Positions 16,559-24,946 of a stretch of DNA of 64,000 bases are shown piece by piece (the stretch's first letter is position 1; every line of letters starts with the position of its first letter). Source of the DNA: an uncultured Victivallales bacterium (lineage in GTDB: Bacteria > Verrucomicrobiota > Lentisphaeria > Victivallales > UBA1829). A model generated the notes under the pieces. The model made no database searches, was not told the DNA's origin, and was given only the letters and a program-made list of their open reading frames with translations. The stretch covers positions 116,258 through 180,257 of the forward strand of contig CAKUDG010000003.1 in assembly GCA_934644965.1 (NCBI GenBank), given 5' to 3'. The position numbers and the translations under genes are program-made.

Positions 16559-16906
16559 TCAGAATTCCGGATTCCCGGAAATACTGATGGCGGAAAGATC
16601 CGGATCGCTGGAACGCGTTACAGTCACAAGCCCCTGGAATGCATAGATCTGCTTCTCATTCTGATAGACGCTCACGGAGACTGCTTCGCCCGGAGGAGAG
16701 GAAAGGGAAATTTTGTCTCCGAATACCTGGAAGGAAAGTTCCGGAGTGAGGGAAATCCGGAAATAATGAATGATGCCGTCCGCGGTGGCCACGCTTTTGT
16801 CGTTTCCACGGAGAGAAAGAAGGCCGCTGCCGGAAACAAATTCGCTTCCGCTGATCGCCGTCGAATCGACGACAACTTTATTGAAGGCGATACGGGAGGA
16901 GGACAT
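16559..16906 (-). CDS. Small beta-rich protein of unknown function
   Basis: 115 residues, no signal peptide or membrane segment. Start chosen at 16906 because AAGGAA lies 8-13 bases upstream and composition becomes ordinary only from MSSSRIAFNKVVVDSTAI; the frame can be followed to 17101 but that extension is Arg/Pro/Ser-rich and unlike a folded domain. The body alternates hydrophobic and polar residues (IIHYFRISLTPELSFQVFG, QGLVTVTRSSDPDLSAISIS), typical of a small beta sandwich. It sits downstream of a second protein of the same size and style. Such proteins occur among phage tail components, but no neighbouring phage genes are visible. Function not recognised. Confidence 0.5.
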   Translation of the reverse strand: MSSSRIAFNKVVVDSTAISGSEFVSGSGLLSLRGNDKSVATADGIIHYFRISLTPELSFQVFGDKISLSSPPGEAVSVSVYQNEKQIYAFQGLVTVTRSSDPDLSAISISGNPEF

Positions 16907-17140
16907 TCTGTTGAGTTCCTTTCTTTTTCTGTTTGTCTGGAAATCGTTTTTGCCGATCGGATTGATTCTGCCTGCCTTGTTTCCGCCCCGGTGTTCCATG
17001 CGCTTCTGCACAAAAAATGCGCGGAAAGCCAGGGAAGGGTTCAGATGGAAACAAAATGGAGAATGGGGGGATGGCGCGGTGGTGGAGAGGGAAATGAACA
17101 TTCTCCCTGGAGAAAGAACCGGAAAATCCGGAGCTCGAGT

Positions 17141-17482
17141 TCAGGAATTGCCGGCGGAGACGGCGCCTTTCCAGCTGATGGAGGCGGTCTGGACGCCGCT
17201 CCCCGTGATGCTGACATCCACGATGGCGTCATGACACGTCGCCGCACCGGTGACCGACGTGGAGCCTGCGCCTGCGGGAGAAATCAGCAACACAGCCTTT
17301 TCATACGTGAAATTTTCATCGTCAATCAGGACGCTGCAGCTGCCGGAAGCGCCCCTGGCGTTCCGGATTTTCGGGATGGAGGAGTCTCCGGCATCAACGC
17401 ATTCATCGTTAAGCCTGAGCGTTCCCGGGATGATGTCGAGCGTCATGGACTCCATGCCCGTTCTGCTGAATGTGATCTGCAT
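17141..17482 (-). CDS. Small beta-rich protein, faintly tail-tube-like
   Basis: 113 residues with an AGGA 9 bases before the ATG. It reads as a compact beta protein, and its end (VDVSITGSGVQTASISWKGAVSAG) is reminiscent of the last strands of phage tail-tube proteins. The resemblance is by eye and weak. The gene stands 234 bases upstream of the other small beta protein on the same strand, between the lipid operon and signal peptidase. Two cysteines near the middle (CSV, TCHD) could pair. No function is assigned. Confidence 0.5.
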   Translation of the reverse strand: MQITFSRTGMESMTLDIIPGTLRLNDECVDAGDSSIPKIRNARGASGSCSVLIDDENFTYEKAVLLISPAGAGSTSVTGAATCHDAIVDVSITGSGVQTASISWKGAVSAGNS

Positions 17483-17690
17483 GATTCATTTTCCTTTTGT
17501 TAGGGATTGGGTTGGTTTTTTTTTCTTATCTTATGAAGGAGGAAAGCGTCAAAATAAAATCCTCGCCGGAGATCATCAGTCCCCTGCCCCTTCCTTTTCT
17601 ATTGCCTCTGTTTTTCTTTCTTTGCCTGATTCCTTGATTTTCCGCGGAGAAGGAATTATTTTGTTGCGGGAAGAGATCACGGGATAATGA

Positions 17691-18317
17691 ATGGAACCGG
17701 GGAACGGAGAACGCAACGGAAAAATGGACCGGGATCTTTCAGGGACAACGGGAACGGCACCTCCTGCTGGACAAAATGGGAAAAAGGAAACGGAAACAAA
17801 GGATCCGCCTTCCCTCCGGGAGGATGGAAATCTGCTGAGACGCTTTTTCCTTCCCCGGATGAAACGCCCGTTTTTCATCCGACTCGGCCTGCTTGCGGCG
17901 GCGGCCTTTTTCTTCTTCCGTTTCATCTGCCAGCCTGTATTCATTCACGGGGGAAGCATGATGCCGACTTATCCGGAGGAAGGATTCAATTTCTGCTGGA
18001 TTCCCGCAATCTGGTTTTCTGAACCGAAACGTGGAGACGTGGTGATTCTGCGCTATGCGGGGAATCGTCTGATGCTGCTCAAACGCATCGTGGCTTTTGA
18101 AGGGGAGACGGTGGAATTCCGGGAGGGGGAACTGTATGTCAACGGGAAAGCACTGGAGGAACCGTACGTCCGCTATCCGTGTGACTGGAACCGTCCGCCG
18201 CGCACGGTGGGGAAAGGGAAAATCTATGTTGTCGGAGACAACCGTTCCATGCCGTTTTCCGAACACCAGTTCGGCCAGATTGAAAAGAAGCGACTGAAAG
18301 GAAAGCCCTTATGGTAG
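17691..18317 (+). CDS. lepB: Signal peptidase I
   Basis: A 208-residue S26 peptidase. After a polar, low-complexity N-terminus (1-45) comes one membrane helix (about 62-80). Next are the catalytic Ser89 in HGGSMMPT, Lys131 in LLKRIVAFEGE, and the conserved YVVGDNRSMPFSEHQFGQI box. It removes signal peptides from secreted proteins on the outer face of the inner membrane. It lacks the long insert between boxes seen in the E. coli enzyme, which makes it a short form. The next gene overlaps its end by 7 bases, so the two are probably co-translated. Confidence 0.92.
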   Translation: MEPGNGERNGKMDRDLSGTTGTAPPAGQNGKKETETKDPPSLREDGNLLRRFFLPRMKRPFFIRLGLLAAAAFFFFRFICQPVFIHGGSMMPTYPEEGFNFCWIPAIWFSEPKRGDVVILRYAGNRLMLLKRIVAFEGETVEFREGELYVNGKALEEPYVRYPCDWNRPPRTVGKGKIYVVGDNRSMPFSEHQFGQIEKKRLKGKPLW

Positions 18318-18850
18318 CATCATCACGGGAAAGGCCTTCCCTCCGGAAGGCGCTCTTTTTTCTGCTGACTGGCTGTCTTCTCTGCGGAGGAGTCTTCTGT
18401 GTCTGCTTTTTTTTCTTCAGAGAAAGTGAGGAAACGCGCATCAAAAAGGTTTTTTCCGCCCTTTCCGGAGAGATGGGAAAAACCGGAAACGAAGGGTTGA
18501 TCGTGGCGGCAGGAAAAGCAAAAGCCGCAGCGTCCGCGTGCTGCGACAGCGTCAGCTTCGAGCTGCCCGACTCGCATATGACAGGGACCTTCCGGAAAGA
18601 GGAACTCCAGACGAGAATCTTCAATGTTAGGAAACTCTTTTCCTCACTCCGACTCGACTTTCTCGATTATGAATTCGAGATTCTTTCCGATACAGAGGCC
18701 CGCGTCCATTTTTCCGCCGTCCTGACCGGCAGGCTGACGAACGGAGAAGAAGTCCGGGAAATCCGGGAACTTTCCGCCGGCCTCCTCCGCCAGGAAGGCG
18801 AATGGAAATTCAAACGACTTGAAATCCAAAAGGTTTTCAGCGATTCCTGA
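18311..18850 (+). CDS. Membrane-anchored protein of unknown function (NTF2-like possible)
   Basis: 179 residues with one strong N-terminal hydrophobic segment (about 13-38, CLLCGGVFCVCFFFF), followed by an alpha+beta domain. The C-terminal half (LDYEFEILSDTEARVHFSAV, then GEWKFKRLEIQKVF) has the look of a SnoaL/NTF2-like fold, where strands end with the phrase 'gegWkf'. It starts inside the last codons of the signal peptidase gene, which suggests a shared transcript. No catalytic motif is visible. Confidence 0.65.
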   Translation: MVASSRERPSLRKALFFLLTGCLLCGGVFCVCFFFFRESEETRIKKVFSALSGEMGKTGNEGLIVAAGKAKAAASACCDSVSFELPDSHMTGTFRKEELQTRIFNVRKLFSSLRLDFLDYEFEILSDTEARVHFSAVLTGRLTNGEEVREIRELSAGLLRQEGEWKFKRLEIQKVFSDS

Positions 18851-18912
18851 TCCGCACTCCGGAAAACGAAACAAACTGGGAAAAAGATTCCATCAGAATA
18901 AGGAGGTCAAGC

Positions 18913-20007
18913 ATGAAACTTTCCACGTTCCTGAAAATCACTCCGCTTCTTGCAGGCGCGACACTTCCATTCATTCCTCTTTATGGAAGCGTCTCCGGGG
19001 AAGGCCCCGATTCCTCATCGTCCGGGAAATCCTCCTCAACGACAGCAAACTCCACCTCTTCCTCCGCCCTTCCTCCGATTCTCGGCACGGAACAGTACGG
19101 CTCCCGGATTCTTCTTCTTGACAGCGGATGCGAAGACTGGGACACCCCCCAGGCCCTGCTCTGGAACTGGCACCCGGTGTTCGATACGGATGGGCTCCCC
19201 GCACAATGCATTCCCTGGTTCGGCGGAATCACGGATGCAAAACCGGTGCTCAACATGACACATCTTCTTGTGACAGGATCGAGCGGAGCAGTGACACTCA
19301 TCCGGATGAAGGACAAGAAAACCATCTTCTGCGTCTATTCTCGTGGCTGCCATTCCGCCGAACTGCTGCCGGACGGCAATGTCGTGAGCGCGGCATCCGG
19401 AGCGGACGGGAAACTGGAACTTTTTGATCTCAGCACTTATGATCCCCTCCATCCGGAGACGGTCAGGCATGTGTCCTATCCTCTCCCCGACATCCACGGA
19501 ACAGTCTGGGATTACGAACAGAACTGCCTCTGGGTAGACGACGCGGATGGAATCAGCCGCTGGGAATATGAACGCAAGCCCTTCCCCGCCCTGAAGATGA
19601 CTGCGCTCTATCCCGTTGAAAAGAACCGGAAATTCTGGGGGCATGATCTGTTCCCGGTCCCGGGAACGAAAAAACTCTTCCTGACCGGACGAAGCATCGT
19701 TCTCTTCGACACCGTCTCCAAAACATACACTCCTTATTCCAGAGTGGTCTGCAAAAGCATTTCGCAGGCATTCCCCGGCGGCCCCGTCATCGTGGCCATC
19801 CCGCGCGAACAGTGGTGGACTGACACCGTTTCCCTGCTGGAAGAAGACGGCAAACTCCAGAATTTCCGCACACGGAAAAACATGCGCTTCTACAAATTCC
19901 GCTTTTTCACCCACAATGAATTCAGCTACGGCCCACTGCAGCGCGGCGGCGCCTCCCCCGGCGGCGATCACAAAACAGAAAGCGGAAAAGCGAGTGCCGG
20001 CAACTAG
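18913..20007 (+). CDS. Secreted beta-propeller-like protein resembling DUF6528
   Basis: 364 residues, beginning with a signal peptide (about 1-26) and a Ser/Thr-rich linker (27-55). The remainder has repeated short blocks typical of propeller blades (SRILLLDSGCEDWDTPQALLW, SRGCHSAELLPDGNVVSAAS, TVWDYEQNCLWVDD, HDLFPVPGTKKLFLTG), the pattern seen in DUF6528 proteins of gut carbohydrate users. A textbook ribosome-binding site, AAGGAGGTCAAGC, precedes the ATG. It probably works in the periplasm or on the surface. A weak hairpin at 20064-20088 before a T-rich stretch may end its transcript. Binding partner unknown. Confidence 0.68.
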   Translation: MKLSTFLKITPLLAGATLPFIPLYGSVSGEGPDSSSSGKSSSTTANSTSSSALPPILGTEQYGSRILLLDSGCEDWDTPQALLWNWHPVFDTDGLPAQCIPWFGGITDAKPVLNMTHLLVTGSSGAVTLIRMKDKKTIFCVYSRGCHSAELLPDGNVVSAASGADGKLELFDLSTYDPLHPETVRHVSYPLPDIHGTVWDYEQNCLWVDDADGISRWEYERKPFPALKMTALYPVEKNRKFWGHDLFPVPGTKKLFLTGRSIVLFDTVSKTYTPYSRVVCKSISQAFPGGPVIVAIPREQWWTDTVSLLEEDGKLQNFRTRKNMRFYKFRFFTHNEFSYGPLQRGGASPGGDHKTESGKASAGN

Positions 20008-20331
20008 GAAGTTCCGTCTCTTTTTCCGCGCGCACTTCCCGGGGATATCCATCATTTCTTCCCTTTCCCCGGTTTTCTGCGGGGGAAAAACCTTTTTTCA
20101 AAAGACTCCGGCTTGCATTTCATTTCCGGAACGCCATCTTATCCCAGGAGAGGACAGGATCGGGAAAAACGATTTTTCCTCTCTTCTCCCTCCGTTTCCC
20201 GTTTCCATATCTCCTTTCTTCAGGAAGAGACATCGTGAAACAGAAGAAAAAACAGCAGAGAAGATGAAATCCGCTCCCGGCTCCATATTGTAAGCAATGT
20301 AAAAAAAAACAGAAGGATGGGACAGAAAAAA
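20008..20331. other. Intergenic region with weak terminator-like hairpin
   Basis: No gene is supported here. TTTCCCC (20064-20070) can pair with GGGGAAA (20082-20088), followed shortly by TTTTTT at 20093, a possible weak terminator for the secreted propeller protein. The rest is A/G-rich sequence leading to the first deacetylase. Confidence 0.35.
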
Positions 20332-21132
20332 ATGGCCATTTCCTACCTTTTCCCTCAGGGGAGAAAAAAAGCCCTGACATTCAGTTACGATGACGGCAAC
20401 GACTGCGACCGCCGCCTTGCCGAAATCTTCACCCGACACGGCATGAAAGCGACTTTCAATCTGAATTCCGCCTTCCAGAACAACCCCGGAAAAATCCATC
20501 TGGACGAACTGAAAAGCGTCTTTCTGGATCACGGACATGAAGTGGCCTGTCACGGGGCGAGACATCCGTTTGAAGAACAAATCACCCTCACCTCACTTCT
20601 GGAAGACGTCCGCAGCGACCGCATCACGCTGGAGAAGGCCGCCGGCTGTCCCGTGAACGGGATGGCCTATCCCTTCGGAACCTACACGGAGGAAGTGAAA
20701 TCCGTTCTCCGCGCACTGGGAATCGTCTATGCACGGACAGTGCAGTCCTTGCGGCGCACAAACTATATTCCGGAAGACTGGCTGGAATGGCATCCGACCG
20801 CACATCACAGGGAAAACATCCTGGAACTCGGCAAAGCCTTCCTGAACAATCCCTGGGGACTCCATCTCCTCTACATCTGGGGACACGCCTTTGAATTCGA
20901 CCGGAACAACAACTGGGAGATCATCGAAGAATTCTGCGACTTCATGGCACACAACGACGCCATCTGGTATGCCACGAATATGGAAATCCATGATTACGTC
21001 GAGGCGTGCAGGAGCCTGATTCCAGCAATGGACAATCATTTCGTTCGGAATCCCTCGGTGCTTTCCGTCTGGATCGACACTCCTGAAGGCGTCCGGGAAA
21101 TTCCTCCCGGCGAAACACTTTTCCTGAGCTGA
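20332..21132 (+). CDS. Polysaccharide deacetylase (NodB-homology), first of a tandem pair
   Basis: A 266-residue cytosolic-type NodB-domain protein with the metal-site motif TFSYDDGNDCDRR, then EVACHGARHPFE with the paired His ligands, and MAYPFGTY. It would remove acetyl groups from an N- or O-acetylated sugar polymer or oligomer. The ATG at 20332 is preferred over 20317 because it aligns exactly with the start of the paralogue that follows. No signal peptide is present. It is followed 74 bases later by the paralogue at 21207. Confidence 0.85.
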   Translation: MAISYLFPQGRKKALTFSYDDGNDCDRRLAEIFTRHGMKATFNLNSAFQNNPGKIHLDELKSVFLDHGHEVACHGARHPFEEQITLTSLLEDVRSDRITLEKAAGCPVNGMAYPFGTYTEEVKSVLRALGIVYARTVQSLRRTNYIPEDWLEWHPTAHHRENILELGKAFLNNPWGLHLLYIWGHAFEFDRNNNWEIIEEFCDFMAHNDAIWYATNMEIHDYVEACRSLIPAMDNHFVRNPSVLSVWIDTPEGVREIPPGETLFLS

Positions 21133-21206
21133 CGCTCCCCCTCTGAAACGGACACGGATGCACATACGCTTTCCTCATCATCATACACAAAAAGGAGACT
21201 GCCGCA

Positions 21207-21998
21207 ATGAATCTGCTCTATTGTTTTCCCGAAGGCAAAGCCCAGGCGCTGACTTTCAGTTACGATGACGGAACCATTCATGACCGCACTCTTGTCGACA
21301 TCTTCAACCGCTACGGCATGAAGGCCACCTTCCATCTCAATTCAGGATTGAACGACAACCCCGACCATGTCAAATATGAAGAATATCCCGCACTCTATGC
21401 GGGGCATGAAGTGGCCTGTCATGGATTGACCCATCACAACTACCCGCGCATTCCCCCAGTCCAGACAATCGAAGAAATCCGCAGGGACCGCAAGATCCTG
21501 GAATCCGTCATCCACTATCCCGTCCGCGGACTATCCTACCCTTGCGGCAGGTATGACGACGACAGCATCGCAATTCTGAAAACTCTCGGAATCGTTTATT
21601 CCAGAACAGTCCAGTCCACCGGCCGTTTCGATATCCCGGAGGATTTCATGAAATGGCATCCCACCGCTCACCACAAGGCCAACATCGCCGAACTCGGAAA
21701 ACGTCTTGTCAAAGAAACCTACGGCTTGAATCTCCTTTACATCTGGGGCCACAGCTATGAATTCGACAACGACGGAAACTGGGATCTGATCGAATCCTTC
21801 TGCTCACAGATGAAGGATATCGCCAGCGTCTGGTACGCCACCAACATCGAAATCTACGATTACGTGCAGGCATGCAGACGCCTGATCTTCGGAATCGACG
21901 GAAAACTGGTTTCCAATCCCTCCGCCATTCCGGTCTGGATCAAAAACAACTGGGAACCTGTCAGGATCGAACCGGGCGCCACGGTGGAACTGAAATAA
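21207..21998 (+). CDS. Polysaccharide deacetylase, second of a tandem pair
   Basis: A 263-residue paralogue of the preceding protein, sharing ALTFSYDDG, HEVACHGLTH with the His pair, the YPCGRYD block, EWHPTAHH/KWHPTAHH and the NLLYIWGHSYEFD stretch. It has no signal peptide, so substrates are probably intracellular oligosaccharides. AAAGGAG stands 10 bases before the ATG. A strong terminator (22023-22064) ends the pair. The two genes look like a local duplication that has diverged in the loops. Confidence 0.87.
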   Translation: MNLLYCFPEGKAQALTFSYDDGTIHDRTLVDIFNRYGMKATFHLNSGLNDNPDHVKYEEYPALYAGHEVACHGLTHHNYPRIPPVQTIEEIRRDRKILESVIHYPVRGLSYPCGRYDDDSIAILKTLGIVYSRTVQSTGRFDIPEDFMKWHPTAHHKANIAELGKRLVKETYGLNLLYIWGHSYEFDNDGNWDLIESFCSQMKDIASVWYATNIEIYDYVQACRRLIFGIDGKLVSNPSAIPVWIKNNWEPVRIEPGATVELK

Positions 21999-22022
21999 AA
22001 AATGAAATAAAAAAATTTACGC

Positions 22023-22064
22023 TCCGCCCCCCACCCTCCTCCGGCAGGGGCGGATTCTTTTTTT
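22023..22064 (+). terminator. Rho-independent terminator after the deacetylase pair
   Basis: TCCGCCCC (22023-22030) pairs perfectly with GGGGCGGA (22047-22054), followed by TTCTTTTTTT. It lies 25 bases after the second deacetylase stop. Confidence 0.8.
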
Positions 22065-22271
22065 CTGCAGAAAGGAATTTTCCATCCTTTTCTCCCGAAG
22101 GATCCATCCTGTGGACTCCCCCCCCTCCCAGCCCCCCTTTCTTTACGGGAAAAAAGGAAAGAAAGCATTCCCGTTCTCAGGTACAGCAATTCCGGAAGAA
22201 ATACGCGGAAGAAACATCTCATCCGGAACGGGACTCAGGCCGATGAGAACGCGGCATGTCTCTTCAAACTC

Positions 22272-23912
22272 TCATTCCATAGCCAGACGGCGGTTGATTT
22301 TCTCCCGTGTTTCCAGAATCCAGCTTGCCGAACGCGGATAGTGCCGCATGCTAAGAGGTTCTGAAAGGCCTTCCGTCAATATGCGCAGGACTTCTTCGCG
22401 GCCGATTTTCTTCTCCAGTGCACGAAGCGCGCGCAGGTCCTGCAGCGCTTCGTAAAACACTTCATAATGAATGGAATCGACAGGACCATCTTCCCCCGGA
22501 TATACATTGAAGGAACCGCCGCCCCGGAAGGAGCGCCCCGCCTCGGTCTCCTTCCAAGGATCCAAGAGACCGCGGGAAAAACTCCGGAACCAGAAATTGT
22601 ATCCCCAGTTGAGAAAGCCGTCCAGGTCGTAGACGAAAAGGAGCACGCCCAGAATCCGGTTCCGCGCGGAGGGCATTCCGAACTGCCGGTTCGGGACGCC
22701 GTCCTCCCAGTTGCCGCAGTAATAGACCCAGCGTTCCGGGATCTTCTCCTCCTTCATGAATTCATCCAGCGCGTTCGTGACGGGAACCGGAGTGGAAACA
22801 AGCCCCTTCCTGAAAAAGTCGACATGCGAAAGCGCATCAATCACAGCATACTTTCCCTGAAGCAGACGCCTCAGCAGATTCGAGGCATACGCATAACTCT
22901 CCAGCTGGGTCTCGGACGGTTCATCCGATACGTGAAACAGGCATTTGCCTTCCAACCCCTCTTTCCTGAGAAATTCCAGCAGTTCCGGGAAAAGCTGTTC
23001 CAGGAAATCACGGTACTCCGCGGAATCCGCCCTGACATGCCAGCCGAAACGTTTTTCGCCGTTCACAATGATTTTCGGAGTCGCCTCCGCGCCCCACTGA
23101 GTGAAGGCATGTGACATTTCCAGATGCTCGAACCCCGAACGTCTGGCCGTGTCAATCCAGCGTTTCAGAAGAGAAAAGTCAAAGGAATATTTCCCCTCCT
23201 TCCACGAGATCCCCAGCAACTGCGCCGTGGGACGTTCCCCCCCGACTGCCGTGTCAAGCGGCACACTCCAGAGCGGAGTGAGAAGATGCGTGATCCCGTG
23301 AGCCCTCATGTTGCGGAAATACGTTTCCAGCAGTTCCCAGTGGCGTTCACTCCAGCAGGGAGTCCGGTAATATTCGGAGAGGCAGTCGGCATAAAACCAG
23401 TTGATGTTGTAAAGTGTCTGTTCCGGAAGGACGGGAGAAAGAATTTCAATGGGCAGCGTATAGTCGCTGTTTTCATCTTCAAATTCGCCCCAGTACAGCT
23501 CCGTGTCGTTCCGGAAGCGGATGCGGAACTGGCAGTCCCCGGGAATGAAGTCCGATGGAATACGCAGCGTGACCCAGAGCGAATGCCAGTTGCCGGGCGT
23601 CAGACGGATCCGGCCGGACAGCGGAACCAGCGGGTCCGGATACAGCCCCGCCGTCGTACGGAGCGTGTAAGGATCCTCGCGGACGGCCGGCATCAGGCAC
23701 GGAACAACGGCGGCTTCGCGGATCTGATACTCCGGAATTCCCGTTTCCAGCACATCCCAGACGGGTGCGCTGCCGCGTTCCGATTTCAAAGCAATCTGAA
23801 AGGAAAGGGTCTCACCGCGCAGAGCGGTCAGATGCGTCAGGGGCTCGAATTTGAGTTCCGGTTCGCAGAAAACCTTCTCAAGCGAACTGAGAAATCGGAC
23901 GTTCAGTTTCAT
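22272..23912 (-). CDS. DUF4091 glycoside-hydrolase-like protein
   Basis: 546 residues without a signal peptide. An N-terminal beta domain (about 1-165, ending IEILSPVLPEQ) is followed by a TIM-barrel-like region typical of DUF4091 proteins: NINWFYADCLSEYY, THLLTPLWSVPLD, LEMSHAFTQWGAEATP, LFHVSDEPSE (a likely Asp-Glu pair) and GFLNWGYNFWF. These proteins cluster with carbohydrate-use genes, and their exact reaction is usually unassigned. It is the last gene of the minus-strand carbohydrate unit, 258 bases after the SDR gene, so it might have its own promoter. Confidence 0.78.
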   Translation of the reverse strand: MKLNVRFLSSLEKVFCEPELKFEPLTHLTALRGETLSFQIALKSERGSAPVWDVLETGIPEYQIREAAVVPCLMPAVREDPYTLRTTAGLYPDPLVPLSGRIRLTPGNWHSLWVTLRIPSDFIPGDCQFRIRFRNDTELYWGEFEDENSDYTLPIEILSPVLPEQTLYNINWFYADCLSEYYRTPCWSERHWELLETYFRNMRAHGITHLLTPLWSVPLDTAVGGERPTAQLLGISWKEGKYSFDFSLLKRWIDTARRSGFEHLEMSHAFTQWGAEATPKIIVNGEKRFGWHVRADSAEYRDFLEQLFPELLEFLRKEGLEGKCLFHVSDEPSETQLESYAYASNLLRRLLQGKYAVIDALSHVDFFRKGLVSTPVPVTNALDEFMKEEKIPERWVYYCGNWEDGVPNRQFGMPSARNRILGVLLFVYDLDGFLNWGYNFWFRSFSRGLLDPWKETEAGRSFRGGGSFNVYPGEDGPVDSIHYEVFYEALQDLRALRALEKKIGREEVLRILTEGLSEPLSMRHYPRSASWILETREKINRRLAME

Positions 23913-24170
23913 AGAAAATCATTCCTCTCTCATAATTTATCCTGCCAGTGCGGCGGAAATCTGTTTCTTTGTTCCTGCCTTTGCAGCGCGGCATTTGCGT
24001 TCTTCCGTGCTCTGTCATTCCGCTCTTCTCCGGGGATCCCGGAGGAGAGGAAAGAAAGAAGATCCCCTCCTCCTCTTTCCTCCTCTCTCAGAGCCGTTTC
24101 TCAGCAGTGCAGCGGAAGAAGACCCACACGGACCGCCAGAGGAGGGGCCCCCTCCCCTTTTTTTCTTCGT

Positions 24171-24899
24171 TCAGGGACGCATAAATGCGCCGCCGTTGAT
24201 GTTGACGATTTCCCCCGTGATGAATCCCGAGTGAAGCAGATTCATTCCCGCCTGGGCGATTTCCTCCGGAGAGGCCCCGCGTCCAAGAGGAATTCCCGAC
24301 ATTTCCTGAGCAAGAGCTTCCGGGGTAAGACGCGAATTCAGACGCTCCGTCAGAATCAGTCCGGGTGCAAGGACGTTCGATGTCACGCCGTAAGCCGCCC
24401 CGAGATTGGCAAACCCCCGGCTCAAGGCATGCATGGCGGATTTTGCGGAAGCATAGGAAAGCATCCGTTCGTTTGCCGGCTGATACGCCCATAAGGAGGA
24501 AATGTGAAGCATGCGCCCCCAGCGGGCCTTTTTCATGTCTTCCAGGGCGAATTTTCCGCAGAGATAGGCGCCTTTGAGATTGACGTTCATGACGGCATCC
24601 CACCATTCGCCGTCGCTCATCTCCGCACTGCGCATGTACGGATCAATCCGCGCGTTGCTGACAAGAATGGAAACGGGACCGATTTCCCGGAACATTTCCT
24701 GAACATCGCGTTCATTGGAAATATCACACTGAACGGCTCTTCCATGAATCTCGCGAGCGACGGCTTCCGCCGCTCCGGCTCCGTGGGCATAGTTCACAAT
24801 GACGCGGCAGCCCTCCGCGGCAAGCAGACGGCAGAAGGCTTCTCCGAGCCCGCGCGAACCGCCGGTGACAAGCGCGGTCCTGCCGGCAAATTCATTCAT
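24171..24899 (-). CDS. SDR-family NAD(P)-dependent oxidoreductase (FabG-like)
   Basis: 242 residues with the classical short-chain dehydrogenase layout: cofactor motif TGGSRGLGEAF at about 12-22, a structural NA.I region, catalytic Ser (ISSLW), YASAKSAMHALSRG giving Tyr and Lys, and the C-terminal NINGGAF. It would interconvert a hydroxyl and a ketone on a sugar acid or similar compound. The context (47 bases after an enolase-family dehydratase, in the same direction) suggests sugar-acid breakdown rather than fatty-acid synthesis. GGAGG precedes the start. Confidence 0.88.
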   Translation of the reverse strand: MNEFAGRTALVTGGSRGLGEAFCRLLAAEGCRVIVNYAHGAGAAEAVAREIHGRAVQCDISNERDVQEMFREIGPVSILVSNARIDPYMRSAEMSDGEWWDAVMNVNLKGAYLCGKFALEDMKKARWGRMLHISSLWAYQPANERMLSYASAKSAMHALSRGFANLGAAYGVTSNVLAPGLILTERLNSRLTPEALAQEMSGIPLGRGASPEEIAQAGMNLLHSGFITGEIVNINGGAFMRP

Positions 24900-24946
24900 G
24901 GGAATCCCTCCCTCCTTTCACCTGTTTTTTTTCTGCAGCATCAGCA

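Noticed and set aside
22080..22270. Possible small gene after the deacetylase terminator
   Set aside because: C-rich and A/G-rich low-complexity sequence; frames have no conserved features.
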